Below, piece after piece: positions 9,328 to 17,840 of a DNA stretch of 20,503 nt. The stretch comes from Mesotaenium endlicherianum. Its lineage: Eukaryota > Streptophyta > Zygnematophyceae > Zygnematales > Mesotaeniaceae. Position numbers and translations under genes: made by a program. The notes under the pieces were generated by a model. That model was not told where the DNA came from. It did no database searches and worked only from the letters and a program-made list of their open reading frames with translations. The stretch spans positions 86,780 through 107,282 of the forward strand of contig WELA01002990.1 in the NCBI GenBank assembly GCA_009602735.1, written 5' to 3'. How positions within the stretch are numbered: the stretch's first letter is position 1; each line of letters starts with the position of its first letter.

Positions 9328-10529
9328 AGTCCAGCCGTCATGAGAGCTTCTTTTTCAGCCGGGGAGAGTCTTGCTTTCACTCCTTGCTGGTTTCTTGCAT
9401 CATAAGTGTCATTGGAGGGTCTTCCACTCTTCCGGGCAGCCGCGGGGTCCCTTTTAATAACTCCGATTTCCATGGGTGTGGGTCCAGATTCGGATGTGGA
9501 AGGGGCTGCGTACACCCGCGTCGTCGGTACCCGTGAAGATGAAGGCACGGAGTGCTTGAAATCCAAGGTATCCACCTTTTGGGCCACTTCAATGATCTTT
9601 GAGAAGTCCGTCAAGTCGCGTAACTCCACTTCCTTTGCCACCTTGGGTTTGAGGCCAAAGATGTAGCGGTCAATCTTCTCCTCGAGAGACATGTTGGGGA
9701 TCTCAAGAGTGAGGGCGTGAAATCTGGATGTATACTCTTGAACGGACGTCGTTTGCTTGAGATGGTGGAGCTTTCCTCGGGCAATCTTCTCCGCATTGAT
9801 GGGCATGAATTGCTTCTTGAGGGCCTCACGAAAATCTGCCCATCTTGCATATGATGGTGGGGGCTCTTGGCCGAGCATGGGGTGCGCCATAGCTTGATAT
9901 ATAGCCGCTTGATAGTTACGCCACCATGATGTTGCTGCTCCTCTAAGTAAGGTAACGGCAAAGGGAACGTAGTCCTCCTCGGGTACTTCAAGGAATGCGA
10001 GGTACGTCTCCACTTGGTAGAGCCATAAATTCAGGTTGGCACCTTTCCCGGGGTTGAAAGTGTCGGGTTTGCCGGGCTTGATGAGTTTCCTTGCTCTCGT
10101 TGGCTCTTGTGGAGGCGCTTGAGCCGGGGCTGGATTTTGAGCATTGCTCGCAATAGGGGCAACCATGGCAGCCATAGCTTCTCTTGACGCTTGCACGGTT
10201 GCTTCATAGGTGGCCAAGCCCACTTGGTTGTGGACGGTCATTAGGAAGGCTGCCCACTCATTTGCGGGAACTCCTTGTGGTGGGGTCAACTTTGCTATAG
10301 CGGCTGCCACGGGATTTGACGGTGCTCCTCCTTGTGGTGCTTCTTGTTGTTGCAGATTTCCTTGAGTAGGCTCTCCCATCGACGCTGGAGGAGGGTGTGC
10401 TCCTCCTTGTGGTGCTTCTTGTTGTTGCAGATTTTCTTGAGTGGGCTCTCCCATCGGCGCTGGAGGAGGGTGTCTTGGAGGGGAAGGGCTTCCTTCGAAA
10501 GCTTGCTGTTGGTCTTGAGGATCGGCCAT
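9249..10529 (-). CDS. gag: Chromovirus Gag (capsid-nucleocapsid) protein
   Basis: The protein has 426 residues. The N-terminal 20-70 region is Pro/Gln-rich and contains two tandem 25-residue repeats with an [17 protein letters not shown] core. A Retrotrans_gag capsid-type domain covers about 145-320, with [10 protein letters not shown] at 194-203, KQFMP at 239-243 and the [16 protein letters not shown] segment at 255-270. A nucleocapsid zinc knuckle CX2CX4HX4C spans Cys402, Cys405, His410 and Cys415. Gag would assemble the cytoplasmic virus-like particle and package element RNA. The start ATG lies 25 nt inside the PBS, which is typical of a short leader. Its 3' end overlaps pol by 79 nt in the -1 frame, and the slippery site is seven codons before the stop codon. 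No premature stops. Confidence 0.95.
   Translation of the reverse strand: MADPQDQQQAFEGSPSPPRHPPPAPMGEPTQENLQQQEAPQGGAHPPPASMGEPTQGNLQQQEAPQGGAPSNPVAAAIAKLTPPQGVPANEWAAFLMTVHNQVGLATYEATVQASREAMAAMVAPIASNAQNPAPAQAPPQEPTRARKLIKPGKPDTFNPGKGANLNLWLYQVETYLAFLEVPEEDYVPFAVTLLRGAATSWWRNYQAAIYQAMAHPMLGQEPPPSYARWADFREALKKQFMPINAEKIARGKLHHLKQTTSVQEYTSRFHALTLEIPNMSLEEKIDRYIFGLKPKVAKEVELRDLTDFSKIIEVAQKVDTLDFKHSVPSSSRVPTTRVYAAPSTSESGPTPMEIGVIKRDPAAARKSGRPSNDTYDARNQQGVKARLSPAEKEALMTAGLCFYCKEKGHRALSCPKKLSKNGQRR
9264..9270 (-). promoter_or_regulatory. -1 ribosomal frameshift slippery heptamer A_AAA_AAC
   Basis: Read in the gag frame the codons are TCA AAA AAC; a one-base backward slip gives AAA AAA CGG in the pol frame and continues into [14 protein letters not shown] pol residues. 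A AAA AAC is one of the best known eukaryotic -1 slippery sequences. The phase fits exactly for both frames. Confidence 0.85.
10322..10471. repeat. 75-bp in-frame tandem duplication in gag
   Basis: Two adjacent copies (10322-10396 and 10397-10471) with only a few differences encode the duplicated 25-residue Pro/Gln-rich repeat near the Gag N terminus. Confidence 0.92.
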
Positions 10530-10553
10530 CTTCTTGTGCTACCAAAGTGCCTA

Positions 10554-10565
10554 GCTCCGATACCA
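10554..10565 (-). promoter_or_regulatory. Primer-binding site of the chromovirus
   Basis: On the minus strand TGGTATCGGAGC starts one base after the 5' LTR. It matches the complement of the plant initiator tRNA-Met 3' end (TGGTATCAGAGC) with a single A-to-G difference. Confidence 0.9.
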
Positions 10566-10566
10566 C

Positions 10567-11069
10567 TGTAGTGAAACAGATAGATAAAGTACTTAGTAAA
10601 ACAAGATACTTTATCTATTCAAGACAAGGATCTTTGAACACAAGTGGTAGCTTCTTGAAAGAGAGATGGCTTCTTGAAAGTTAATATATTTTTGGATTTT
10701 GGCAAGTACAAGAGTGATTCTGGAATGTCTTTCTATGTTCTAGCTCTTGTTTCTATACTTGCTACATAAGTAAGTTCTAGGAAAGTGTATGTTGATGTGT
10801 TGGCACCCAACACATCCCAAAACTTGCCACCTCTTTCTAGAATAATGTACACATGTCCTTTTGACCTAAAATTGGCACATTTGACTTTTGCCACATGGAG
10901 TTCTTCTAGGTCTTTCCTTTAACTTCGAAAGTGCCTTGGAAGGTTCAAAGGACATGAACCAAGGTACTAGAGTACCTATTCACACTTGACTCCACACAAT
11001 ACTACTCCAAATATATTTGAAAACATTAAAATATATGCAAACTAATATATAATAACTCAAATCACTACA
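10567..11069 (-). repeat. 5' LTR of the chromovirus
   Basis: 503 bp, with perfect 7-bp inverted ends TGTAGTG / CACTACA. It would hold the promoter for the element RNA; TATA-like AT-rich sequence is near its start. It is about 97% identical to the left copy. Confidence 0.95.
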
Positions 11070-11074
11070 ATGCA
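11070..11074. repeat. Right target-site duplication ATGCA
   Basis: Exact match to 4396-4400. It confirms the element limits and shows that 4400 and 11075 were neighbours before insertion. Confidence 0.92.
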
Positions 11075-11190
11075 CGTATCTTTTTTCCGTACTCGTAACG
11101 ATTGTGTACGCGTTCCACCCCGATCGGCGAAAGCGTTCGGTTGTGTCTCCCGCGACCCCCCCTTTGGCGATCGTCGTCAAAAACTTTTTT

Positions 11191-11928
11191 TGTAATAAAT
11201 CAGTATGTTGGCACGTATAATAGTTCATTTAAGTTTAATAGCTAAGTAAGTTCAGTATGCTGAACTTTAGTTAATATTCAACATTACGGACTTTAATTAG
11301 TATTCGATATTATGGACTTTTAGTGACATTCAGTATAATAACTTAGCCTATAGCAGCAAGTTTACTTAGGTCAGCTTGCTGACACATTCTTTGATAGCCA
11401 GCTGACCACCTTAAGGGGTACCAATGAACTGCCTAGTAACGCTTTAATTTGTATTATGCTAGATGAAAGGCCAAATAACGCCTTAGGCGGATGACGATCT
11501 GAGATGATAAGAGACGGCTATATGGATATGGTTCGCTGAGGTCCTACCAACGTGGTCAAATCTCAGGTAGGCAGTGCCATCGCACTTGCCATTGAACAGT
11601 AAACTCATTCCATGAACATATGCTAGGTGATGTTTTGAATTTGGCATTCGAAAACTATGTTAACTCTCTGTACAGCTTACTGAGAGAACATCTGAATCCA
11701 AGGCTGCAAGCCGTTACACGAACTGTTTACTAACCTTGTTTATGTATTAGTTTACTGATGGCATGCTTTATGCTCGTAGCTTGCATATGGCTTTTGAGTA
11801 TTGCTCATGCTAGTTGTGTGCTTTCTTGCTGATTAATAAGTTACGCAAAAGACACCATCAAATTTACTTGTTGATATAAAGATATGTTCTTGATTGTTAA
11901 TCGTCTGTTGGAAGTCAATTTAATTCGG
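11191..11928 (+). repeat. LTR of a decayed element (family with TGTAATGAATCAG start)
   Basis: It begins TGTAATAAATCAG and ends next to a PBS at 11929, so it is the 5' LTR of a plus-strand element. It aligns through its whole length with the reverse complement of 16986-17733, sharing for example GGTCAGCTTGCTGACACATTC, the GAGGTCCTACC segment and CAGTAAACTCATTCCATG. The terminal CA seen in that copy is eroded here. No target duplication was found. Confidence 0.85.
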
Positions 11929-11940
11929 TGGTATCGGAGT
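11929..11940 (+). promoter_or_regulatory. Primer-binding site of the decayed element
   Basis: TGGTATCGGAGT follows the LTR. It has the same initiator-tRNA-Met type and the same A-to-G variant as the chromovirus PBS. Confidence 0.85.
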
Positions 11941-12277
11941 TTGTATCACAATTTTCTTTGTATGGTGACGACTTGGCCTCGTAGTAGCAACTCTCAAAAT
12001 ATGGAGGGTGAGAATAATTATAGCATAGAAGGTCAAGCGGAGAATCAAGTAATTGGACCTTGCACGTATGCTGAAGCTTTAGCCAATACAGCAGTTAGAG
12101 AAGCCGAGGAAGAAGCGGCAGTTATTGCTGCAGTAGCAGTCCAGCAGGCTGAAGAAGAACGTATCAAAATAGAAGTTGAGCGTTTAGCTAAAGCAGGGGA
12201 GAATGCAGAGGCATCTGGCTGATGCGAGAACGGTTGAAGAGCTGATGGCAAAATGGCCAATCTTGAAACCTACCTCC

Positions 12278-12282
12278 TGCTG
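12278..12282. repeat. Left target-site duplication TGCTG of the TRIM
   Basis: TGCTG precedes the left terminal repeat and recurs at 12770-12774 after the right one. Confidence 0.9.
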
Positions 12283-12415
12283 TGTAACGATACGAACAAA
12301 AAGGTAACTCGAGGTACTTTGATCGCGTGCCAATTGTACGATTCAAACGACACTTCTGTCACCTTTTGGCAATATGTCGCACGCGTCTTATCCGGCCACG
12401 TGGCGGATCGTTGCA
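12283..12415 (-). repeat. 3' terminal repeat of the TRIM
   Basis: On the plus strand it runs TGTAACGATACG...GCGGATCGTTGCA, so its two ends are near-inverted (TGTAACGAT / ATCGTTGCA). A CACGTG G-box lies at 12397-12402. Confidence 0.9.
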
Positions 12416-12424
12416 CTCCTCCCA
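12416..12424 (-). promoter_or_regulatory. Polypurine tract of the TRIM
   Basis: TGGGAGGAG on the minus strand abuts the 3' terminal repeat (TGCAACGATCC). Confidence 0.75.
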
Positions 12425-12616
12425 TCTACAAGTGTGCACGTCCCGGGCACTTAGGCCGTGGCGGCGCGAGGGACGTTGTTTCGGGATAGTGTCCTTCCTT
12501 CGTACGATCCAAAGATCGCCGTACGGTCGTACCATCGACTAGTCTCTCACGCTGAGCACCCTTGAGCTCATTGGCATTTGAACCCTGGTCTCTTGAACAC
12601 GGTTGCGTACGATTGC

Positions 12617-12628
12617 GCTCCGATACCA
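12617..12628 (-). promoter_or_regulatory. Primer-binding site of the TRIM
   Basis: TGGTATCGGAGC on the minus strand, one base inside the right terminal repeat, is identical to the chromovirus PBS. Confidence 0.9.
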
Positions 12629-12629
12629 A

Positions 12630-12769
12630 TGTAATGACACGAACGAAAAGGTGACTCGAGGTACTTTGATCGCGCCCCAATTGAACTTATACAATTCAAA
12701 CTGACACTTCCGTCACTGTTTGGCGACGTGTCGCACGCGCCGCATTCGCCCACGTGGCGGATCGTTACA
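12630..12769 (-). repeat. 5' terminal repeat of the TRIM
   Basis: On the plus strand it runs TGTAATGACACG...GCGGATCGTTACA. It aligns to 12283-12415 with a short insertion of about 7 bp near 12684. CACGTG lies at 12751-12756, close to the U3 start. Confidence 0.9.
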
Positions 12770-12774
12770 TGCTG
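12770..12774. repeat. Right target-site duplication TGCTG of the TRIM
   Basis: Exact copy of 12278-12282. Confidence 0.9.
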
Positions 12775-13275
12775 TGGCTATTACTGTACCCCTTGGCCAG
12801 ATAGGCAGCTGATTGGAGCGGGGATTGCTAATGCAGCAGCAAGAGGTAATGTCAAAGCTACTGTTGAGCAAGTCAATGCTGCTGTTGCTGTTGTGGCCAG
12901 ATTGCCACCTCATAATGTTGACCTTAGTGCCTTATTTGTTCAAATGCGGTCGCAAATGATCATGATGAATCAGTCTCAGCAAGATTATAAGGGAATCATG
13001 ATGGCAATGTTGCGTGATAAGCATCAACTGGGTTTTCACACTACTGGTGGTGGCAGAGGGCCTAGCAGGCCAAAGTCCAAACCCCCTCAGGACTATGACT
13101 CTGAGAGAAAAAGAAGTATTACTTGATCAAATTTCTTGGTGATGTTGACAAGACTGGAAAACTATCCAAACTCGTATGATGCTGAGAAGGTCAGGCACAC
13201 CGATGCTTTGCTGAAAGGCAGCGCAACAGGCTGGTGGCTTTTCCATAAGGAAAAGCGCAAAGCTAACCAAGTCGG

Positions 13276-13630
13276 TGTAATGAATCAGTTCATTATTTAT
13301 TTGATTTACTGATTTAGGATATACATGTATAAGACATAATATCAGTAGGTTGATATATAGTAAGCTTGCATAATGATGGTTAGTATACTTAGACTCAGTA
13401 CGCTGGCGACAGACATATTCATTTAGATAATTATTTGTATATATTGGCACATGTAAATGATTTGTAGTATACTGAAAGTCAGGAGGTTGACAGGGATTTG
13501 GTAAACCGATGTCCTACCAGTGTTATTAAATCTTGGGTAGGCGGAGCCGTCGTCAGTTAGGTGAACAATTAGGACTTCAGTCAACCGACCACACTCTGAG
13601 ACGGGTGTAGTGCATAAACTCATTTTTGTT
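13276..13630 (+). repeat. Truncated, divergent LTR of the same broad family
   Basis: It starts TGTAATGAATCAG directly after the gag remnant. Later it shares GGATTTGGT, GTCCTACC, GGGTAGGCGGAGCC and TAAACTCATT in order with the LTR at 16986-17733, while the first 200 bp diverge. The match fades near 13630, so the 3' part of the LTR is missing. It is probably an independent insertion, since no purine tract precedes it. Confidence 0.65.
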
Positions 13631-14539
13631 AAGTATTTTTCAAGGCGAAGAAGACCAATTCTCCGCCACATTTAAGCGGAGGGTTGGAGGCGGAGAAAGG
13701 CATTCCTCGGCCTCACTCCGCCACTTTTCGGCTCATAAATACAATTCTTCGTCTGATTCTCCGCTTGCAAGCGGAGTTACATGCAAATCAAGGAGACACT
13801 GGCCAATCAGCAAGCGGAGTTACAAGCCAATCAGGACACTGTACAATATCTTCCGACACCGACCATTTTGCGAAAGCGAGGGCAATTGACTTTTTACTAA
13901 AAAGTCTTTCGCTTATGAATGCGTTCTGACAATCTAGATCCGTTTTGACTTTTTTCATTGGTCCGTTTTGACTTTTTAATTGGTCGCTCTAGCCGCGGCT
14001 AGATCTCACACCGACAGGGCCACCATGCCACCGACCTGACGATCCGGTCGCATAAAGGCATGCGTACTAACGAACAAATTTACCCGTCGGCATGGGAGAC
14101 AAATCGGGCATCAAGCGGAAATTGGTTACTTGCAAGTTTCCCCTGCAAGGCCAAAGACCCCCAAGAATTGTGAAAACCACTTCTTGGCGTTCAGAGCCCC
14201 CGTAAAGCCCAAACCCAAAGGGCCCTAGCTGTGGGGGGCAAACCCCATACTCAGCAGGTGTACTGTTGAGTTGTAGATGAACAAATGAGTTGCGGCCGTG
14301 GAGAGGTTGTTGACACTGAGGGCTTTCCTCAGCATTTCAATGTGGGGTAAAAAAGATCATGTGATTGGCCAAGACGCGCGAGACGGCCCTTTGAGGGCCA
14401 CTCCCAACACCCGACTTAGGCCAAGGAACTTCTTGGCCCGGTCGACGGCCGCCACCTTGACTGCATCTGCAAGATCGGCGGACGGGTGACGTTCTGACGA
14501 TTTCCCATAACAATTTCCCTTAACGATTTGTAAATTATA

Positions 14540-14566
14540 GCTGCTGGCGTCTTGCACGCCAGCAGC
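14540..14566. repeat. 10-bp perfect hairpin
   Basis: GCTGCTGGCG and CGCCAGCAGC flank a 7-nt loop. Confidence 0.8.
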
Positions 14567-14630
14567 GAGCGACCTGATTGGCCAAGGTAGATCCGCCCGG
14601 CCGACACAATCAATTATGACATGATTGACA

Positions 14631-14656
14631 GACGCAAATTAGTGCAAATTTGCGTC
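14631..14656. repeat. 10-bp perfect hairpin
   Basis: GACGCAAATT and AATTTGCGTC flank a 6-nt loop. Confidence 0.8.
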
Positions 14657-14971
14657 AAGGCACGTTAACGGACCGCGGGTGTACCAGCAAAAAGATTCAT
14701 CTCGGATCGTAACCAATCGGAATCGCTGACAATTGGTCGCAAGCCCAAGCGAACCATATTGTGCGATTGTCACGTTATGCTGACCACTCAACGAGCAACG
14801 TGGGACGACGACTTACCAGGTCCACATCGGTTTAGTCGACTTGAAAATTAGTTCAAAATTGTAACATGTACTGAAGCTCATTTGTGGAAGTCAACCTCAG
14901 ATTTTTTTAAGTTGTTGATACACCATAACGTCATTCGCACACTCGGCCAATTGAACCCACCAATCAGAACG

Positions 14972-14996
14972 AAGTGGTCAATTTCCATGACCACTT
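14972..14996. repeat. 9-bp perfect hairpin
   Basis: AAGTGGTCA and TGACCACTT flank a 7-nt loop. Confidence 0.8.
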
Positions 14997-16003
14997 TCGG
15001 AAAGTGACCGTTTTCGGAATGGCTTCCATACTTAGTCATTTTTTCATCAGTTTTGGCACTGGTGAAGATTTGTTCCGAGACACAATATTCGCCATTGAGC
15101 GTAGAAATACCATCTCCGTCTCTGGTGGAGATGCCAACTTTCCCCACCTTTGCCTAGGATAGCGGAGAAAAAATCTATCTACGCCTTGGCCGGAGTTGGG
15201 TGGAGATCCATTTCTGGGGCGTTTTTGGACGTTTGGGCCAAAACCAGTCTCAGAGTGCAAATAACATGGTCATTATACCTAGATCCGTGGGTTCCAACTT
15301 AGCGGATTTCCCACGAAATGGCGCACCTTGTGCCGTGGTCAACCAGGTGGTCACTAGGTACATAGCAGGCTGGGATCTCTTGGTCCCTCATTTTGGACAG
15401 TAGGCTTTAGAGTCGGATTTCTACTTGCAAGTGATGTGCACTTTTGGGTTCGTTATCATGACCAGCTTCCACGGAAATTGACATGGCTCCTTCGTCTCTG
15501 CTCCAATTGGAACAAACTAGGACTTTTCGGAAAGGTCTCGTCAAGATGCGCTTCTTGTTGTTAAGTTTGCTTGATTTAAAAAAGTATTGACTGAGTTATG
15601 TCTTCTGACAATTCGGGGTCACATAGCGGACAAATTTCATGGTTTTGCACCTAAGTCAGTAGGATGTGTTTTAGCTACATTATGGTCATCTGAATGAGAG
15701 CGCCTTTGCTATTCAGTCCTCTGGTGTTGTATATGTGCTTATGTATGCTTGTATGCTTGGTAGACAAGAGGCCATGAGATTCTAAAGGAAAAGCTCTAAT
15801 CCTCAAGTTCGCCTCTTTCTTGTGCCTTGTGTTAGTGTGCAACTATGGCACACTACGGTAAGTGAGTCAAGGGGTATGGATGAGTAAACGGGATTCATTA
15901 TGAGGGCAAAGATTGCTCCCTGATTTTACACGCTTCCACCTATATTTGAATTTATATATTTAAGTAAAATATATTAATCTTGAATGAGCAAGATTCATTT
16001 TTG

Positions 16004-16015
16004 TGGTATCGGAGC
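16004..16015 (+). promoter_or_regulatory. Primer-binding site marking another LTR element
   Basis: TGGTATCGGAGC followed by TAAGTC is identical in its 12-base core to the chromovirus and TRIM sites. The AT-rich sequence just upstream (to about 16003) would be the end of a plus-strand LTR. No coding remnant follows. Confidence 0.7.
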
Positions 16016-16985
16016 TAAGTCTATTCTTCAATGTCCGTGCTTGTCTTCTTTGTCTCATATGGTAACCGTGTGAGGCTTACTTGTGTGATATGATGAGTCT
16101 AGGTGGAGCTTGGGAAGTGTATGATGTAGAGCATTGCACATCTTGTCCAGGATCCTTCCACTTGCTCATCTAGTGTGTCTCTTGGCTCAATGTACTATGC
16201 GACATACTAACTTGACTTTCCTAGCCTCCTGTGTACAGATCCACGCAATAAGAAGTCTAAAGTGGAGGCTTGATGGAAGAGGTGTCTGCAAGCATCAAGG
16301 GTAGTCTCAATGGAGTTGCATCATAGCAAGCTGGATATGACTCATTTACCTCACTTGATCATAATCGTTGTGTGTTGTTATATGCATTCCACGCCTAGTA
16401 TAGAGAGGGGTGTGCACTCCAGCTGTGCTAGAGGGCTTGTTAGTTTGTGAGCTATCCCTTAGAATTTAAGCTTGCTGCTTTGCAAGAGACGATCCTCTCT
16501 TATTATATGTGTGGTAGTTAGGTTGAGGAAGCTTGGGTATGGCTGCATTTGTTTAGCACTTGAGATAATGTGCGCACACCTGATTTACTAACTTAAGTTT
16601 CCAAGTATGGGTTACAACAGGTTATCCTCGCCACGGTTCAGGTGCCACTACGTCGTCCACGAGCTTCAGCATGTTGCAACTTATATGAGAAGAGTCTAGT
16701 TATGAAATACGTTTTTCTCATATCCGTAAAACGTGGACGTTCACACATATTACGTCGACCTCAGTCGTATAACGTCCAAAATACGTTGGTCGGTGGAAAA
16801 ACCGACAAATAAACTGATAACGCGTGTGGAAAGCAAAACACTTCTTGTCTCTGACAACCTGACTGAAGAAATCGTGCAAAAAAGTCAGCAGGATGACTTT
16901 TGTATTATAGTGTACTTTGTTGACTTTGTCGAAAATGTCAGCAGGATGACATTGGTATCGTAGTGTAGGTTGTTGAGATTACTAG
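16016..16985. other. Non-coding stretch, probably a gutted element interior
   Basis: No gag or pol remnant is visible in any frame. It contains the tandem duplication at 16884-16980. Confidence 0.4.
16884..16980. repeat. 53-bp imperfect tandem duplication
   Basis: GTCAGCAGGATGAC occurs at 16884-16897 and 16937-16950, exactly 53 bp apart, and the following bases remain similar (GTATTATAGTGTA / GTATCGTAGTGTA; TTGTTGA). The second copy includes TGGTATCGTAG, which resembles a PBS. Confidence 0.75.
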
Positions 16986-17733
16986 TGAAATGAATTGACT
17001 TACCAACAGGCGATAAACAATTCATTAAGATCTTTATATCAGCGAGTAATCTTTATGGTATTTCTGTTGATTGATTAAACAGCAAAAGACAAACACACTA
17101 GTGGTGGACTATACTCACAAGTCAAATGCAAGTAAACGAGCATTAATAATGCAATCAGTAAACTCATACATGAGCAAGGCTAGAAGATAGTGTGTATCAA
17201 TGGCTTCTCGCCTTGGATTCAGATATCTCTCAGTAAGCAGTACAAGAGAGTTGGCCTCGTTTCCGAATGCCGAACTTGAGACCAATACCTAGCATATGTA
17301 CATGGAATGAGTTTACTGTTCAACGGCAAGTGCGATGGCACCGCCTACCCGGGAGTTAACCACATAGGTAGGACCTCGGCTAACCAAATCCACAGCCATC
17401 TCCCATCATCCCGAATCGCCATCCACCTTAAGGGTGTCATCTGGCCACTCATCTAGCATACCACACTTAGATGCATAGCTAGGCAATTCGCTGCTGCCAA
17501 GTACGGCAGCCAGTTGACTGTCAAAGAATGTGTCAGCAAGCTGACACAAGTCAACAGGCTGACCTAATGGACTTTAGCCTGCTACTCTTGGCTGAGTCAT
17601 TTAACTAAATATTAAGTATCCAACAGGCTTAAATCAAGCAGACTAAATATTAACTAAAATTCAGCAGGCTGAACTTATTTTACTATTATATCTAAACGAA
17701 TATTACATCTATCCAATATACTGATTCATCACA
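16986..17733 (-). repeat. 3' LTR of a minus-strand element
   Basis: Read on the minus strand it begins TGTGATGAATCAG at 17733 and ends GTCAATTCATTTCA at 16986 (748 bp). It aligns end to end with the plus-strand LTR at 11191-11928 and with the partial one at 20193. A purine tract precedes it, identifying it as the 3' LTR; the 5' LTR of this element is not in the window. Confidence 0.85.
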
Positions 17734-17746
17734 ATCCCTCCAACTT
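17734..17746 (-). promoter_or_regulatory. Polypurine tract before the 3' LTR
   Basis: AAGTTGGAGGGAT on the minus strand directly precedes TGTGATGAATCAG. A near-identical purine tract recurs at 19733-19747. Confidence 0.7.
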
Positions 17747-17840
17747 AAATTGTTGTCGAGTCGACAACACTTCTAGTATTATTTATAACAAAGTAACACA
17801 CATGCAACACAACCAAATGAATAAAAAAAAAAAAACAACA

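Larger units (their letters stand above)
4401..11069 (-). mobile_element. Complete Ty3/Gypsy LTR retrotransposon with chromodomain (chromovirus)
   Basis: The element is about 6.67 kb. It has two LTRs of 504 and 503 bp that begin TGTAGTG (TGTCGTG in the left copy) and end CACTACA, a PBS next to the right LTR, a PPT next to the left LTR, a gag frame and a protease-RT-RNase H-integrase-chromodomain pol frame, all on the minus strand, and a 5-bp target duplication ATGCA. By eye the LTRs differ by about 13 substitutions and one 1-bp gap (about 97% identity), so insertion was fairly recent. Neither gag nor pol carries a premature stop, so the copy could be autonomous. The integrase-before-RNase-H-downstream order typical of Copia elements is absent; integrase follows RNase H, as in Gypsy. 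Confidence 0.95.
12283..12769 (-). mobile_element. TRIM: terminal-repeat retrotransposon in miniature
   Basis: A 487-bp element with terminal direct repeats of 133 and 140 bp, flanked by TGCTG duplications. The interior is only 214 bp and codes for nothing. A PBS lies beside the right repeat and a purine tract beside the left one, so it is oriented on the minus strand. The repeats are roughly 83% identical by eye, indicating an older insertion than the nearby chromovirus. As a TRIM it must have been mobilised by enzymes from another element. Confidence 0.92.
12001..13275 (+). pseudogene. Gag pseudogene of the decayed element, interrupted by a TRIM
   Basis: It starts at ATG 12001, 61 bp after the PBS. 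Residues 30-65 are an Ala/Glu-rich predicted coiled coil (AEEEAAVIAAV...EEERIKIEVERL). A one-base frame change lies between about 12187 and 12222, after which the second frame continues to the TRIM at 12283. Removing the TRIM and one target copy (492 bp) keeps the frame, which resumes at 12775 and runs to 13275 with one TGA at 13124-13126. The final part carries a Retrotrans_gag-like stretch (LTRLENY, then HTDALLKGSATGWW). It is cut off by another LTR at 13276, so no zinc knuckle or pol is left. Not functional. Confidence 0.75.
13631..15990. other. Unassigned repeat-like stretch without a recognisable gene
   Basis: Small frames here (for example 13684-13929, 14298-14489 and 14878-15147) show no family motifs. 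The stretch has repeated CTCCGC/GCGGAG motifs at 13660-13820, a partial direct repeat of GCGGAGTTAC with CCAATCAG at 13772-13838, and three perfect hairpins at 14540-14996. From somewhere after about 15500 it must become the LTR that ends before the PBS at 16004, but its start could not be fixed. Confidence 0.4.

Noticed and set aside
12560-12628. GGGTTCAAATGCC in the TRIM interior as a pol III B box or tRNA gene
   Set aside because: No A box, anticodon arm or acceptor pairing could be placed; a single B-box-like match is expected by chance.
11191-13630. The LTRs at 11191 and 13276 as the two ends of one element (a gag-only element)
   Set aside because: Their first 200 bp diverge strongly, no purine tract precedes 13276, and the gag is cut without a stop. 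An independent insertion fits better.
13641-15188. Possible DNA transposon with ends CAAGGCG...CTCCGC at 13641 and inverted at 15188
   Set aside because: About 20 of 27 positions agree with a gap, no target duplication was seen, and no transposase remnant lies between. Too weak to call.
16733-16963. Small plus-strand frame near the minus-strand LTR
   Set aside because: It lies across the 53-bp duplication and has no recognisable protein features.
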